This document shows positions 37,364 through 47,501 of a stretch of DNA of 64,000 bases, in pieces. The notes under the pieces were generated by a model. The model saw only the letters and a program-made list of their open reading frames with translations. It did no database searches and was not told the origin of the DNA. Location: NCBI RefSeq assembly GCF_947241705.1, contig NC_079257.1, positions 310,001 to 374,000 on the forward strand, written 5' to 3'. The first letter of the stretch is position 1. Each line of letters begins with the position of its first letter. Source of the DNA: Saccharomyces mikatae IFO 1815. Taxonomy: Eukaryota > Ascomycota > Saccharomycetes > Saccharomycetales > Saccharomycetaceae. Both the position numbers and the translations under genes were made by a program.

Positions 37364-40300
37364 TCATTTCTCACTTCTAAAAACCGAGAAAAAGGACCGT
37401 CTTTTCCCGTTACTGCTACCACTACTGGATCCATTACTTGCCATTGCTTCACGACGAACCCGTTCTAAATCAAGTGATTGCCGAGCCCTTGCAAAGGATT
37501 TTCTCATCTCTGATGAATTCGAAGTGCTAATAGTGATGCTACTATTGCTGTCCTTATCCTTAGAATGCCGGTATCTTTCCAAATCGTGTCTTTGCTTAGA
37601 ACTGGTCCTATGTGTGTCTTGCTTACCGGTTGACCGGGTTGACAGTTCATGGCCAGTACTATGACGTTTATTCTCACTTATTGCGGTGGAAGCATGAGAT
37701 GGAGCTCTATATGAGTGGTGTGATTGCGGGGCTAATGACTCATTTTTATTTCTATGCTCTTGAGTTAATGTTGGAGAAGATAAGTTTACCTCTTGAAAAT
37801 TAAGATCTAGGGACTGTCGTGGTTGCCTCGTAGACGCACTACTGAAGTCCATGCTTTTGAATTGATTAGGCTTGTTAGCATCATTTGATCTTAACAAATC
37901 TTTATGACTCCTTTCATTATGAAGCGGCCTTCTTTCAGAAGTTTTGCCTCTTCTTGCATCATCCAAATCAATATCAATACTTTCGCTGGAAACCATGCTA
38001 TCTTCTAATTCATCTGTTAAATAGTTGTTCCTCTTACTCGAACCTTTGCGTCCAGAAAGCTTAGCTGGTTGAGTTGAAGAAGATGAAGAAGACGAAAAGG
38101 AAGAGACGACACTGGTGCTGCCGTCTCTTGATAAGTCCATTTCATTCAGACTTAGATTCAGAACGCCATTTCGATGATTGTTCAAACCTTTACTTCCAGG
38201 GACGACCGCGTCCTCCATATCCACAGTTTGACTTTTATCTTCGAAAGATGGCTTTCCTGCATCTTCTTTTAACGGTGACAGTTCAATCAAAAGACCCTCA
38301 TTTTTGGAAGACGAATGCATTGATTCATTTACAGCATTCTCTGTTAATTTCGGTGGTTCACCTACCTGAGCATTTCTGTTATCATCTGTAGATTGGTTGG
38401 GTTTGTCAGAGACATAATTGGTATTATTATTTGTATTTGGGATTTGTATTTGCTGTTGAGCTTGCAATTGTTGAGATTGTAGTTGCTGCTTGGCTTGCAT
38501 CTGTTGCTTGGCTTGCATCTGTTGAGCTTGTAGTTGCTGAGCTTGTAGTTGCTGAGCTTGTATCTGTTGGGCCTGCTGCTGATTCATCGAAATAACAGGT
38601 CTTACCATTGGAATTGCAGAGGCATTTTGACCCGAAAGGTATCCTGACTGAGAGTTAGTGGCGTAGTTTTGAGAAATATTCTGAAAGTTGATTCTTCTGT
38701 TACCATTATCGCCTGCAACAGTTCCACCCAATTGCATAGGCTTATTAGCCCGATCTCTTCCAGTGTAAAAATTTCTTTGATTATAGTTAGCGGGTGCTTT
38801 GGGCTGATCTTGCTGTTGTTGGTGCTGTTCTACTATTGATTGATACTGTGATTCATCTGGATAGATATTCCCTTGTGCTCCTGTTTGATTTTGCGCTGGC
38901 TGATATCTTTGGCTCTGTTGTTGCTCTTCTAAAAAGAAGTTACCTGCATCATTGTTCAATTCATTCGTGGAATGATATGCAACATTCATTTTTGGAAAGG
39001 GATTATTTGATTTATGCTGTTTCATCTTATTAATGCCAACAGATTTCTCATTTGTCAATCCCTCCTCTGATTCGATAGCTGCTGCACCATACGAAGTACT
39101 TTTCATTGATCTCCCACCAGAAGAATAAGAACTTGTACTCTTTTGCCTCTGTGGCAGCGATTGTGGATTCAAACGAGGACTTTGTTCACAAACAGTTGGA
39201 TCACTTGGTTGCTTGACCAACTCTTTATCTAAGTAGGTATCTAATTCGCTTACGCTCGGATAATATAACTCTCCAGGAGTTTTATTTTTAAAAATTGACT
39301 TGTCCTCTATTCCTGGAGATTGAATTGTATTGACTTCCTTAAGATCATTGGGTGCACTAGAATTGTTAACGCTAGAATTGACCCTTGATGATTTGTCTTC
39401 AGATACTATAGACTCTCCTTGATTGGAGTGACCCTCCTTTTCTTCTTCGGCTTCTTTGCTGGCGTTCGGAGATGCCATTTTAGAAACTGTCACAGGGCCG
39501 TCACTTGCGTTCATAGGAAGTTTAGATGAAATTTCAAAAGAGGAAAGAAACATATCATTCAATAAGTTTTCTTCTGAGTCACTCAATTTATTATTCTGCA
39601 TAATTTTCTTTTGTTGTAGCTGATACATTTGCAATTGAACATTTTGTAGTTTATTCTGAAACTGTGTATATTTAGAGAAGTTATAGGCGCCTTCCGTGTA
39701 TTTATCCTCAATTGGCACTTCTATATTTAGAATCTCACATAAATGATACAGTACTTGATAAATATTTGGTCTCAAGTTTGGGTTCTCCGCCAACATTATA
39801 ATGATCAAGTTGATTAGCTTTGATGAATATTTATTCACAGGAAATTCATACTTGGAATGAAGTATGGCAAACTGCCCTGTCATCTCAAAAGGAGTGGTGA
39901 AAAATAACAATTTGTAAAGAAAAATTCCCAGAGCCCATATGTCTGATTTTTCGTTTATGGGCAAACATCTGTAGAGATCAATCATTTCAGGAGACCTATA
40001 CTGAGGAGTAGTATGGACATAAATGTTTTGAGTCAGAAGAGCAATATCTTGATGAGTTGTAACAATCGGGAAACATGTTGATGTAGATCCAAAGTCTGCT
40101 AACTTGAAATTATTGTTCGCATCTACCAAGACGTTTTCAATCTTGATATCACGATGAATCAAGGGTACCGGAAGATAGTGCATTTGAGAGATTGAAAGAA
40201 CAACATCGTACATAATTTTAACAATCTCAGACTCTGTCAGCTTCGTTGACAATCGTTGGTTCATATAGTCTAGCAAAGATTTGTTTGGACACAATTCCAT

Positions 40301-40690
40301 TAGCAAAAGAACCTCGAACCCTTGAACTCCATCACGACGGCGAGAGGCATTAGAATCAAAGTACTGCACCACATTGGGGGCACCTTTCAACTTCTTCATC
40401 ACCTCAACTTCATTTCTCATCTCGTTCAATCCATTCTCATCTTGCACTAATACTCTTTTCAGACATGCGACATCACCAATTTTCAAAGGAACACTTGCAG
40501 CATTATCGAACTCATTAAGATACTCTACGAACTTCACCATGTAAATTTGTGCAAAGCCACCTTCTGCTAGATAATTTATCACTTCAACTTTATGTGTACC
40601 TACGCAGACAATGTGACCTGGTGTGAACCTCTCTACCGCCGGATGGCCCATCGCTGAAACACTTCTAGATGTACTATTCGTGATCGACAT
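37364..40690 (-). CDS. AKL1: AKL1, Ark/Prk-family endocytosis kinase
   Basis: This 1108-residue protein matches Akl1 (YBR059C), a Ser/Thr kinase of the Ark1/Prk1 (NAK) family that regulates actin patches, endocytosis and flippase control. The kinase domain spans about residues 35-325: glycine-loop region AEGGFAQIYMV, catalytic loop LIHRDIKIENVLVD, DFGST, and APE-equivalent SPEM. The long C-terminal tail is disordered, with a Gln-rich repeat near residues 705-745 (units such as QAQQL and QAKQQM) and Ser-rich tracts. The ATG at 40690 gives exactly the S. cerevisiae length, as the two codons before it lack an ATG. Confidence 0.96.
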   Translation of the reverse strand: MSITNSTSRSVSAMGHPAVERFTPGHIVCVGTHKVEVINYLAEGGFAQIYMVKFVEYLNEFDNAASVPLKIGDVACLKRVLVQDENGLNEMRNEVEVMKKLKGAPNVVQYFDSNASRRRDGVQGFEVLLLMELCPNKSLLDYMNQRLSTKLTESEIVKIMYDVVLSISQMHYLPVPLIHRDIKIENVLVDANNNFKLADFGSTSTCFPIVTTHQDIALLTQNIYVHTTPQYRSPEMIDLYRCLPINEKSDIWALGIFLYKLLFFTTPFEMTGQFAILHSKYEFPVNKYSSKLINLIIIMLAENPNLRPNIYQVLYHLCEILNIEVPIEDKYTEGAYNFSKYTQFQNKLQNVQLQMYQLQQKKIMQNNKLSDSEENLLNDMFLSSFEISSKLPMNASDGPVTVSKMASPNASKEAEEEKEGHSNQGESIVSEDKSSRVNSSVNNSSAPNDLKEVNTIQSPGIEDKSIFKNKTPGELYYPSVSELDTYLDKELVKQPSDPTVCEQSPRLNPQSLPQRQKSTSSYSSGGRSMKSTSYGAAAIESEEGLTNEKSVGINKMKQHKSNNPFPKMNVAYHSTNELNNDAGNFFLEEQQQSQRYQPAQNQTGAQGNIYPDESQYQSIVEQHQQQQDQPKAPANYNQRNFYTGRDRANKPMQLGGTVAGDNGNRRINFQNISQNYATNSQSGYLSGQNASAIPMVRPVISMNQQQAQQIQAQQLQAQQLQAQQMQAKQQMQAKQQLQSQQLQAQQQIQIPNTNNNTNYVSDKPNQSTDDNRNAQVGEPPKLTENAVNESMHSSSKNEGLLIELSPLKEDAGKPSFEDKSQTVDMEDAVVPGSKGLNNHRNGVLNLSLNEMDLSRDGSTSVVSSFSSSSSSSTQPAKLSGRKGSSKRNNYLTDELEDSMVSSESIDIDLDDARRGKTSERRPLHNERSHKDLLRSNDANKPNQFKSMDFSSASTRQPRQSLDLNFQEVNLSSPTLTQEHRNKNESLAPQSHHSYRAPSHASTAISENKRHSTGHELSTRSTGKQDTHRTSSKQRHDLERYRHSKDKDSNSSITISTSNSSEMRKSFARARQSLDLERVRREAMASNGSSSGSSNGKRRSFFSVFRSEK

Positions 40691-41124
40691 GATCAATGCT
40701 AATTAGAAAGAAAATAAACAGGCAACAGGGATGAAAAACAAGAGCTTGGGAAAAACGTAGTAGCTAAAAGGAATGGCAACAAAAAAAATATTTCTATGAT
40801 GTTCTGTGTTGCTGTTGCTCCCGAGGCACCAATCTGGTTCAGCAATGGTATCGAACTTACTCTTTCAAGAAAGGGGGTTCATGGGGATTATGGTTTTAAT
40901 CATTGCTTTCAAGTTTTTTCGGCTCTTAACAGTTAAAATAGGGGTATTTCAGAATTAGCGGGCTCTATCTAAAAAAATCTGGAAATAAATCTAGGTCATT
41001 TCTCGTTTAACTAATAGAATACATATAACTCTTTTTTTTGGTAGGGTTTATGGGAAAGAATTTTTCGGCCTTTTCAAGCTATACCAGTCAGTATTGTTAC
41101 AATTGTTTGTGATAGTATAACTAT
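40691..41124. other. AKL1 promoter / ORC2 3' end
   Basis: About 430 bases between two minus-strand genes. Poly(T) and poly(A) tracts around 41030 are typical of yeast promoters. Nothing else is supported. Confidence 0.45.
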
Positions 41125-42981
41125 TTATAAAGTACTTAAGACAGTCTTCAGCAGTTTATCTAGTTCTGCGTACGTGTACGGTACCCAAATAATCTCCATT
41201 CCTGAATTGTTCTTCGTGATATTGGCCATTTTATGTTCGATGAATTCTCTTAGCATGGACCTCAAGGCTATTTCATTGGAGGCGATAAAATCAGCAGCGC
41301 ATAAGTGATTGAAAAGTTTGAGCTCCACCCCTGTTCTTTGAGTACCACGTTTTGGACCCGTGTTAGCCGCCAGGTTATCCATGTTTTGCATCTGTGTTTC
41401 GATGAGCAACTTATACATCTTCTTGGAGTTGATAGTAAGTGATTGTAGGACATACTTAGCACCTTCAGCACCACTGCTGGTATCGCTCTTACCCATTTTC
41501 ATTACATCTTGGAACGTGGACTCAACAGTTGACGGTTCATAGTTTGAAATATCGTGAAATACAAAGTTAAAATTTTGGGCCTTCATGTTATCCCAGAGCA
41601 ACGGAGCGTATATATGGTCTGTAGACGCTACTATTGCAATCTGTCTGATGACGGAGAGGTAACTTAGCATCGTTTGAAATGTGTTTTTCCTTATGCTGGG
41701 TCCATCCAGATTGTGCACAACGAGGATCAACTTGATATCTAATGGTTGATTCTTGTAGAAATCAATCATTTTTTGGATCTGTAAAATTACATGATTGCCC
41801 CAATACTTGGTTTCGCTTCTTGTCAATTCAGCGGGGACTAGGAGATCCGTGATTTCCTTGAAGACGTCACGATAGTTACAGCTAGGGTTATAACCATTTA
41901 ATATAAGACACGGAATGGCATTTACGGATTCATTCTGTTCAGATTCATACTCGTAAGCCTGCTGTGAGTATGTGATTTTTGGAGATAAGTAGTCGATGGC
42001 AAACTCTTCCAAGAAATTACGTTTAGAGCCTACACCATAAAATAATAAAGAAAATCCTTGAGTTAATTCGAACCAATACTGAGGAAACATTTTTTTTTGA
42101 ATTTCGAACAATTTTTGTCTTGGACGGCTTTGGAAATTTTTATTAAAAAAGCTTGTTACAAGGGAAAACTCTTCTCTGGTGACGTCTGGAGCCATGGACA
42201 TAGTACGCCTTGACTTTGCATTAGTTCTCACCGTTTTTCTTTGATCAAAGTATCCTTCAAAGGTATCCAAAAATGAACTCGCTGATTTAGTTTCCGAAGA
42301 TTGGTAGAGCTTTTTATTTTTCGGTACGGGTGTTGGTGTGAAGTTCCTACTCAACGTCAATTTACCTGGAGATGTTGTGTCTTTGTATTCTTTCAAATTA
42401 TTCATTATTATTTGCTTTAGAGGAGAAGTAAAATTGTGATTAGTGGTAAATGACTTCTTCGATGGTGTGGTAGGCTCCGGTAGCTCGAGTGGGTTTGATG
42501 CTGAACTATCATCAATTGGTGGAATCGTACTCTTTTCATATGTCGTAGGAGTGGTTAATTGTATGCTTTCGGATTCTTTAGTTTCTTCCCTCTTCTTATC
42601 TTCCATTACCTGTCTGGCGTTGGAAGTTTTACTTTCTTCATTGGTATTGCTTAATCTACCTTTGAATAATAGTCTTTTTTTCTTACTAGAATTTTCTTCA
42701 CTTTCTCCCATGCTACCGCTTGAACCATCCTGTATCTTCCTTGGTCTTCCACGTTTACGAGGAACTTTACTTGGTGTAGTTGGTTTGAGTGCCGGGTCAG
42801 GAGATGTATTTATAGTTTCGGCTGCAAGGGAGATTCTTTCCAATAAATTCTTCTTTGATGAATGAATCCTCCTTATAGACCTTTCCTTATGCATATCAAG
42901 CCTTTTCGGTGTCGCAGTTCTGCTTTTTGCCGGTGATGATAGAATATCATTATGGTCTACAAAGTCTTCGCCATCAAGCAT
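41125..42981 (-). CDS. ORC2: ORC2, origin recognition complex subunit 2
   Basis: This 618-residue protein matches Orc2 (YBR060C), a core subunit of the complex that marks replication origins and supports silencing. The N-terminal third is basic and disordered and carries an AT-hook (PRKRGRPRK, about residues 72-80). The C-terminal part holds the AAA-like ORC2 domain, from about residue 245 (FFNKNFQSRPRQKLFEIQKK), with the degenerate site LLFYGVGSKRNFLEEF, then a winged helix. The start is the ATG at 42981 (MLDGEDFVDHND), where the known protein starts. It is divergent from KRS1 with 361 bases between the two ATGs. Confidence 0.95.
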   Translation of the reverse strand: MLDGEDFVDHNDILSSPAKSRTATPKRLDMHKERSIRRIHSSKKNLLERISLAAETINTSPDPALKPTTPSKVPRKRGRPRKIQDGSSGSMGESEENSSKKKRLLFKGRLSNTNEESKTSNARQVMEDKKREETKESESIQLTTPTTYEKSTIPPIDDSSASNPLELPEPTTPSKKSFTTNHNFTSPLKQIIMNNLKEYKDTTSPGKLTLSRNFTPTPVPKNKKLYQSSETKSASSFLDTFEGYFDQRKTVRTNAKSRRTMSMAPDVTREEFSLVTSFFNKNFQSRPRQKLFEIQKKMFPQYWFELTQGFSLLFYGVGSKRNFLEEFAIDYLSPKITYSQQAYEYESEQNESVNAIPCLILNGYNPSCNYRDVFKEITDLLVPAELTRSETKYWGNHVILQIQKMIDFYKNQPLDIKLILVVHNLDGPSIRKNTFQTMLSYLSVIRQIAIVASTDHIYAPLLWDNMKAQNFNFVFHDISNYEPSTVESTFQDVMKMGKSDTSSGAEGAKYVLQSLTINSKKMYKLLIETQMQNMDNLAANTGPKRGTQRTGVELKLFNHLCAADFIASNEIALRSMLREFIEHKMANITKNNSGMEIIWVPYTYAELDKLLKTVLSTL

Positions 42982-43342
42982 ACTATTGCAATTAACTGTG
43001 TGATAACCAACAGTCCAAAGAAGTAAAAGCAATTATCAAACAACAAATACAGCCTCAGTTAACAACCTTCTCTTCTAACTTTCAGTTTAAAGCTGATTTC
43101 TATTTCTTCGAAGTGAATCTACCTGTGCCCAAAATCAGAATTCTATCAACTATTGTCATATTTATCTATATAGTGTGATGTGTGGGTGTTCTGAAAAATT
43201 TTCTTTTTTTTACCTCGATTAGAAGCTTATGCTAGTTAATATTTACATTATTTACTTTGACCATTGGTGAGCAGGTGTCTTACTAGTTTATTACACTTCT
43301 CCTACTCATTCTCTAATTAAACGGTTAATATCATATATTAAT
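42982..43342. other. Divergent promoter of ORC2 and KRS1
   Basis: These 361 bases serve both genes. A Rap1 site lies at 43177-43189. T-rich DNA (TTTCTTTTTTTTACC) follows it toward KRS1, as at many Rap1-driven translation genes. Confidence 0.65.
43177..43189 (-). promoter_or_regulatory. Rap1 site in the ORC2-KRS1 promoter
   Basis: The minus strand reads ACACCCACACATC, a full match to the Rap1 consensus ACACCCRYACAYM. It is 154-166 bases upstream of the KRS1 ATG. Rap1 drives many genes of the translation apparatus, so the site supports KRS1 being actively and strongly transcribed here. Confidence 0.75.
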
Positions 43343-45121
43343 ATGCCACAGCAAGATGACGTTAAGTCCACTCGCGAGGGTGGCGCCAACTTACATCTCG
43401 ATGAGGTCACTGGAGAAATGGTTTCTAAGTCTGAATTGAAAAAGCGTATCAAGCAAAGGCAAGTTGAAGCTAAGAAGGCAGCCAAAAAGGCTACTGCTCA
43501 ACCAAAGCCAGCTTCCAAAAAGAAAACTGATTTACTAGCTGATTTGGATCCATCACAGTACTTCGAAGCAAGATCTCGCCAAATCCAAGAGATGAGAAAG
43601 AGCCACGAACCAAATCCATATCCTCATAAATTTCAGGTTTCTATATCCAATCCTGAGTTTTTAGTTAAATACGCACATTTGAAAAAGGGTGAAACTTTAC
43701 CAGAGGAAAAGGTTTCCATCGCTGGTAGAATTCATGCTAAAAGAGAATCAGGTTCTAAATTAAAGTTTTACGTTCTTCATGGTGACGGTGTCGAAGTTCA
43801 ACTAATGTCTCAATTGCAGGACTATTGTGACCCAGACTCTTATGAAAAAGATCACGACCTTTTGAAGAGGGGTGATATTGTTGGTGTCGAAGGTTATGTC
43901 GGAAGAACCCAGCCTAAGAAGGGTGGTGAAGGTGAAGTATCTATTTTTGTTAGCAGAGTGCAATTACTGACACCATGTTTGCATATGTTACCTGCAGACC
44001 ATTTTGGTTTCAAGGACCAAGAAACTAGATATAGAAAACGTTATTTGGATTTGATCATGAACAAAGACGCTAGAAACCGTTTTATTACTCGTTCTGAAAT
44101 TATCCGTTATATTAGAAAATTCCTGGACCAAAGAAAATTTATTGAAGTGGAAACTCCGATGATGAACGTTATCGCTGGTGGGGCCACTGCTAAGCCATTT
44201 GTCACTCACCATAATGATCTTGATATGGACATGTACATGAGAATTGCTCCGGAATTATTCTTGAAAGAATTAGTTGTCGGTGGTTTGGACCGTGTTTATG
44301 AAATTGGCAGACAATTCAGAAATGAAGGTATCGATATGACACATAATCCGGAATTCACCACTTGTGAGTTCTATCAAGCATATGCAGATGTATATGATTT
44401 GATGGATATGACCGAATTGATGTTTTCAGAGATGGTCAAGGAGATCACTGGTTCTTACATCATCAAATACCATCCAGACCCTGCTGATCCTGCTAAAGAA
44501 CTAGAATTGAACTTTTCGAGGCCATGGAAGAGAATTAATATGATTGAAGAATTGGAGAAAGTATTTAACGTCAAATTTCCATCCGGTGATCAATTGCATA
44601 CCGCTGAAACTGGTGAGTTTTTGAAAAAAGTTCTTTCCGACAATAAACTGGAATGTCCTCCTCCCTTAACCAATGCTCGTATGTTAGACAAACTTGTTGG
44701 TGAATTAGAAGACATGTGTATCAATCCAACTTTCATCTTTGGTCACCCTCAAATGATGTCTCCATTGGCCAAGTACTCAAGAGATCAACCCGGCCTATGT
44801 GAGCGTTTTGAAGTCTTTGTTGCTACAAAGGAAATCTGTAATGCTTACACCGAATTGAACGATCCCTTTGACCAAAGAGCTCGTTTCGAGGAGCAAGCAA
44901 GACAAAAGGATCAAGGTGATGACGAAGCTCAATTGGTCGACGAGACCTTCTGTAATGCTCTAGAGTACGGTTTACCACCAACAGGTGGTTGGGGTTGTGG
45001 AATTGATAGACTTGCCATGTTCTTGACCGATTCCAACACTATTAGGGAAGTCTTGTTATTTCCAACTTTGAAACCTGATGTTTTGAGAGATGAAGTCAAA
45101 AGGGAAGGAGAAGAAAAATGA
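43343..45121 (+). CDS. KRS1: KRS1, cytosolic lysyl-tRNA synthetase, at a non-S. cerevisiae position
   Basis: This complete 592-residue class IIb lysyl-tRNA synthetase attaches lysine to tRNA-Lys in the cytosol. It is about 95 percent like S. cerevisiae Krs1 (YDR037W) by eye. The N-terminus has the basic tRNA-binding helix (about residues 30-62, [17 protein letters not shown]). The OB-fold anticodon domain covers about 120-215. Motif 2 is [19 protein letters not shown] and motif 3 is [14 protein letters not shown] near residues 549-562. Codon use is biased as in highly expressed genes. In S. cerevisiae this gene is on chromosome IV, in the segment paired by whole-genome duplication with this one. 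No disabling change is seen. Confidence 0.96.
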   Translation: MPQQDDVKSTREGGANLHLDEVTGEMVSKSELKKRIKQRQVEAKKAAKKATAQPKPASKKKTDLLADLDPSQYFEARSRQIQEMRKSHEPNPYPHKFQVSISNPEFLVKYAHLKKGETLPEEKVSIAGRIHAKRESGSKLKFYVLHGDGVEVQLMSQLQDYCDPDSYEKDHDLLKRGDIVGVEGYVGRTQPKKGGEGEVSIFVSRVQLLTPCLHMLPADHFGFKDQETRYRKRYLDLIMNKDARNRFITRSEIIRYIRKFLDQRKFIEVETPMMNVIAGGATAKPFVTHHNDLDMDMYMRIAPELFLKELVVGGLDRVYEIGRQFRNEGIDMTHNPEFTTCEFYQAYADVYDLMDMTELMFSEMVKEITGSYIIKYHPDPADPAKELELNFSRPWKRINMIEELEKVFNVKFPSGDQLHTAETGEFLKKVLSDNKLECPPPLTNARMLDKLVGELEDMCINPTFIFGHPQMMSPLAKYSRDQPGLCERFEVFVATKEICNAYTELNDPFDQRARFEEQARQKDQGDDEAQLVDETFCNALEYGLPPTGGWGCGIDRLAMFLTDSNTIREVLLFPTLKPDVLRDEVKREGEEK

Positions 45122-45295
45122 ACGTCATTGTTCCGCAGAACTTCTGCATATAGCATAATGTAACTGCCATTTCCATTTTCTTTTTATATTATACAATGAG
45201 TATGTCGCATATATATCTCAATATTATCCTAGGAGAAATTCGATGTTGGGGGTAGCAACCCTATTAATTTTAGATTAATAGTACGGCTACCACTA

Positions 45296-46228
45296 TTAAA
45301 CAGACCTTGTAAGTTTTCCGCTTCTTTTTAACTCCAAAGCTTTCTTGTAGGGAGGGTTCGTAGGACTTTGAACAGGGTCTAAGGAAGATGGAGAATTTAC
45401 AATGGAGGAAGGTATGTCATGATAGGTAGCGTCTGAGTCAAAACTTTCAAGACTGCCGCAAGCCATAAACTTTGCTATGTTTCTTTCTTCTTCATCCCAA
45501 GGAGACAATTTGTCTGATATGCATAACTTATTTAGGAAACAGCCTTGAAAGAACTCATCAACAGAGGTATTGATGTCCAATTTTGGTGTCCAATTAGATG
45601 GTGGGTTGTAGCCTAAACAAACAATAAAAGCCTCTAGAGATGTACCTCTTGACGATCTTGGCTTTGCGCAGACAATTCTATCAAATAAATAACCTAATTG
45701 TGAGTATAGCATATCTATATCACGGCCTCTGAAGATCTTCGCCACAAAAACTCCACCTTTTTTCAGAATACATGCGGTTAGTTGTAGCGCACTCATGATT
45801 AATTGTTGCTGAATGTATTCGTCAAGATCGTGCAACCCAGTGACATCAGGAGCACCATCACTGCAAACAAAATCAGCCTTTTCATTACCAAATAAGTTCA
45901 GAATCCTAGCCAATGTTTTAGGATGGGTGATATCGGCTTGTAAAGTTGTTACATGAGGTATAGGAGACATTGGTTGTAAATCCACTGCAACAATTTTTCT
46001 ATCCTCGCTATTTGAATTACTACTTTCGTCAAAAAGTTTTCTCGAAAGAACTTGTGACCATGAGCCTGGTGCGGCACATAAATCTACAACTCTTTTTAAA
46101 TTTGGATCATCCAAGAAGTGAAATTGTTCATTAAGTTGAAGTAATTTAAAAGCAGATCTAGCCCTGTAGCCCTGTTCTTTGGCCTTTCTGTAATACAAAT
46201 CTCTTTTGTCTTTGCTGCTTTTACCCAT
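45296..46228 (-). CDS. TRM7: TRM7, tRNA 2'-O-methyltransferase (FtsJ family)
   Basis: This 310-residue protein matches Trm7 (YBR061C), which methylates the ribose of nucleotides 32 and 34 in the anticodon loops of tRNA-Phe, -Trp and -Leu with Trm732 or Rtt10. The Rossmann SAM site is [19 protein letters not shown], near residues 48-66. The K-D-K-E catalytic set is visible: Lys in [10 protein letters not shown], Asp in [11 protein letters not shown], Lys in [11 protein letters not shown] and Glu in [11 protein letters not shown]. The length is identical to the S. cerevisiae protein. It is convergent with KRS1 across 174 bases. Confidence 0.96.
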   Translation of the reverse strand: MGKSSKDKRDLYYRKAKEQGYRARSAFKLLQLNEQFHFLDDPNLKRVVDLCAAPGSWSQVLSRKLFDESSNSNSEDRKIVAVDLQPMSPIPHVTTLQADITHPKTLARILNLFGNEKADFVCSDGAPDVTGLHDLDEYIQQQLIMSALQLTACILKKGGVFVAKIFRGRDIDMLYSQLGYLFDRIVCAKPRSSRGTSLEAFIVCLGYNPPSNWTPKLDINTSVDEFFQGCFLNKLCISDKLSPWDEEERNIAKFMACGSLESFDSDATYHDIPSSIVNSPSSLDPVQSPTNPPYKKALELKRSGKLTRSV

Positions 46229-46495
46229 CTTAGATGCTTTTATTTTTTAGTTTGCCTTGTAATCATCAACTGTTGTGTCATGGAGATGATGGGTAGCATC
46301 GCCTGAAAATTTTTAGCTCGCGACTATTATTGTTACCGCAAAATAATACAGGCCTGGTAAAAAGTTACCAATCCTCTTTTTCACTACGATACGTAAAGCA
46401 CTTGTAAGTGTACTTTCTATGAGGAAAAGACTAGGCTATTTATTATACTTACATTTGAAAAGGTACCTTCTATATAACAACATATTTGAGAAATA

Positions 46496-47122
46496 CTAAC
46501 CGTACATACCCCAATCTTCTTCTAATTCTGCTTCCGTTGTATCAATTTCGTTGATGATTCGGTGGCCCATAACATCATCCCTACATAGTGGACAGGTTGT
46601 ACTTCGAGAAAGCCAAACAGATAGGCACTCCAAATCAAATTTGTGATGGCAATGTGGTAATTCAACTACTAAGGGGTACTCATCTTCTAAATAATTAGTA
46701 TAGCAAATAGAGCAGTTGTCAGTGACCTTGAGTTTTCTTTTGTTGATCCGTGGTAAAGACGATGCAAAACTATCCGGACAGCCTGCATTCTTGCCTTTAT
46801 CCATTTCTTGCAGCCATTCTTCCTGTAATGATTCTGGAAGCAACTGCGACAATAATTGTAAGAGTAATGTTGAATCAGAATATCTATTCCCTTCACCCCC
46901 AGAGCTACCAAAATTTTGGAATAAACCCTGTAGTTGGGACCTAACCTGTCTTCTCTGCTCTTCTTGTGAATTTTCTCCTATTTCTTGAGTGGCTCTTGAA
47001 TTTTGTTGTATTCCATGTTCCTCTAATTCAATGTTGAGTGAAATGAATAACATTTAGTTGGTTAGTCCACATTCAGAGACATAGTTTATAATTGATCATT
47101 ACATACCTTCATATGTAGACAT
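46496..47122 (-). CDS. YBR062C: YBR062C, RING-H2 E3 ligase-like protein (spliced)
   Basis: The gene is complement(join(46496..47022, 47107..47122)), giving 180 residues that start MSTYEEEHGIQQN, as in S. cerevisiae. Exon 1 is only 16 bases. The 84-base intron has donor GTATGT, branch site GACTAAC (47061-47067) and acceptor TTAG. The C-terminal RING-H2 finger is CSICYTNYLEDEYPL ... CHHKFDLECLSVWL ... CPLC (about residues 107-152), resembling RNF126/RNF115-type quality-control E3 ligases. Substrates are not known to me. The branch site departs from TACTAAC at one base. Confidence 0.92.
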
Positions 47123-47501
47123 TTTGATGTAATGTAATTGACTACCTTTGGCGGAGAGACTTCTCTAAAATACTTCATTAACAGTGGCAAACTAGTTATA
47201 AAACAAAATCAGCGCTTCTCGGTGCAACAAAAGCTGCCGACATCTATTTTGTTTTGGTTAACTATAACAAAAACAATGTCATTACTAGAGAAAAGAAGAA
47301 CGTATATCACCACGTATTCCAGTTTAACAAGATAGGTTGTTACTACAAAGCTGGAGAGCATATCAAGACAAAAAATTCAGAACCTCTTCATTTAGGCTAC
47401 CTGAATAGCCTTGTTTCCATTGTACCGAGCATCGGTGTTTTATGGTTTGCTATACTTGGCATATCTTACATTGTTCGCATTACATATCAATACAACTGTA
47501 T
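47123..47501. other. YBR062C promoter / YBR063C 3' end
   Basis: About 380 bases between two minus-strand genes. Overlapping plus-strand frames at 47138-47511 lack any family resemblance and reach into the YBR063C 3' end. No gene is supported. Confidence 0.45.

Noticed and set aside
42443-42865. 140-residue plus frame antisense to ORC2
   Set aside because: It mirrors the Ser/Glu/Lys-rich disordered N-terminus of ORC2 and carries no signature of its own.
43343-45121. KRS1 as the edge of a chromosome II-IV translocation
   Set aside because: Some Saccharomyces lineages have a II-IV translocation, but here chromosome II genes continue in normal order on both sides of KRS1 (ORC2 before, TRM7 after). 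A single-gene difference does not fit a breakpoint.
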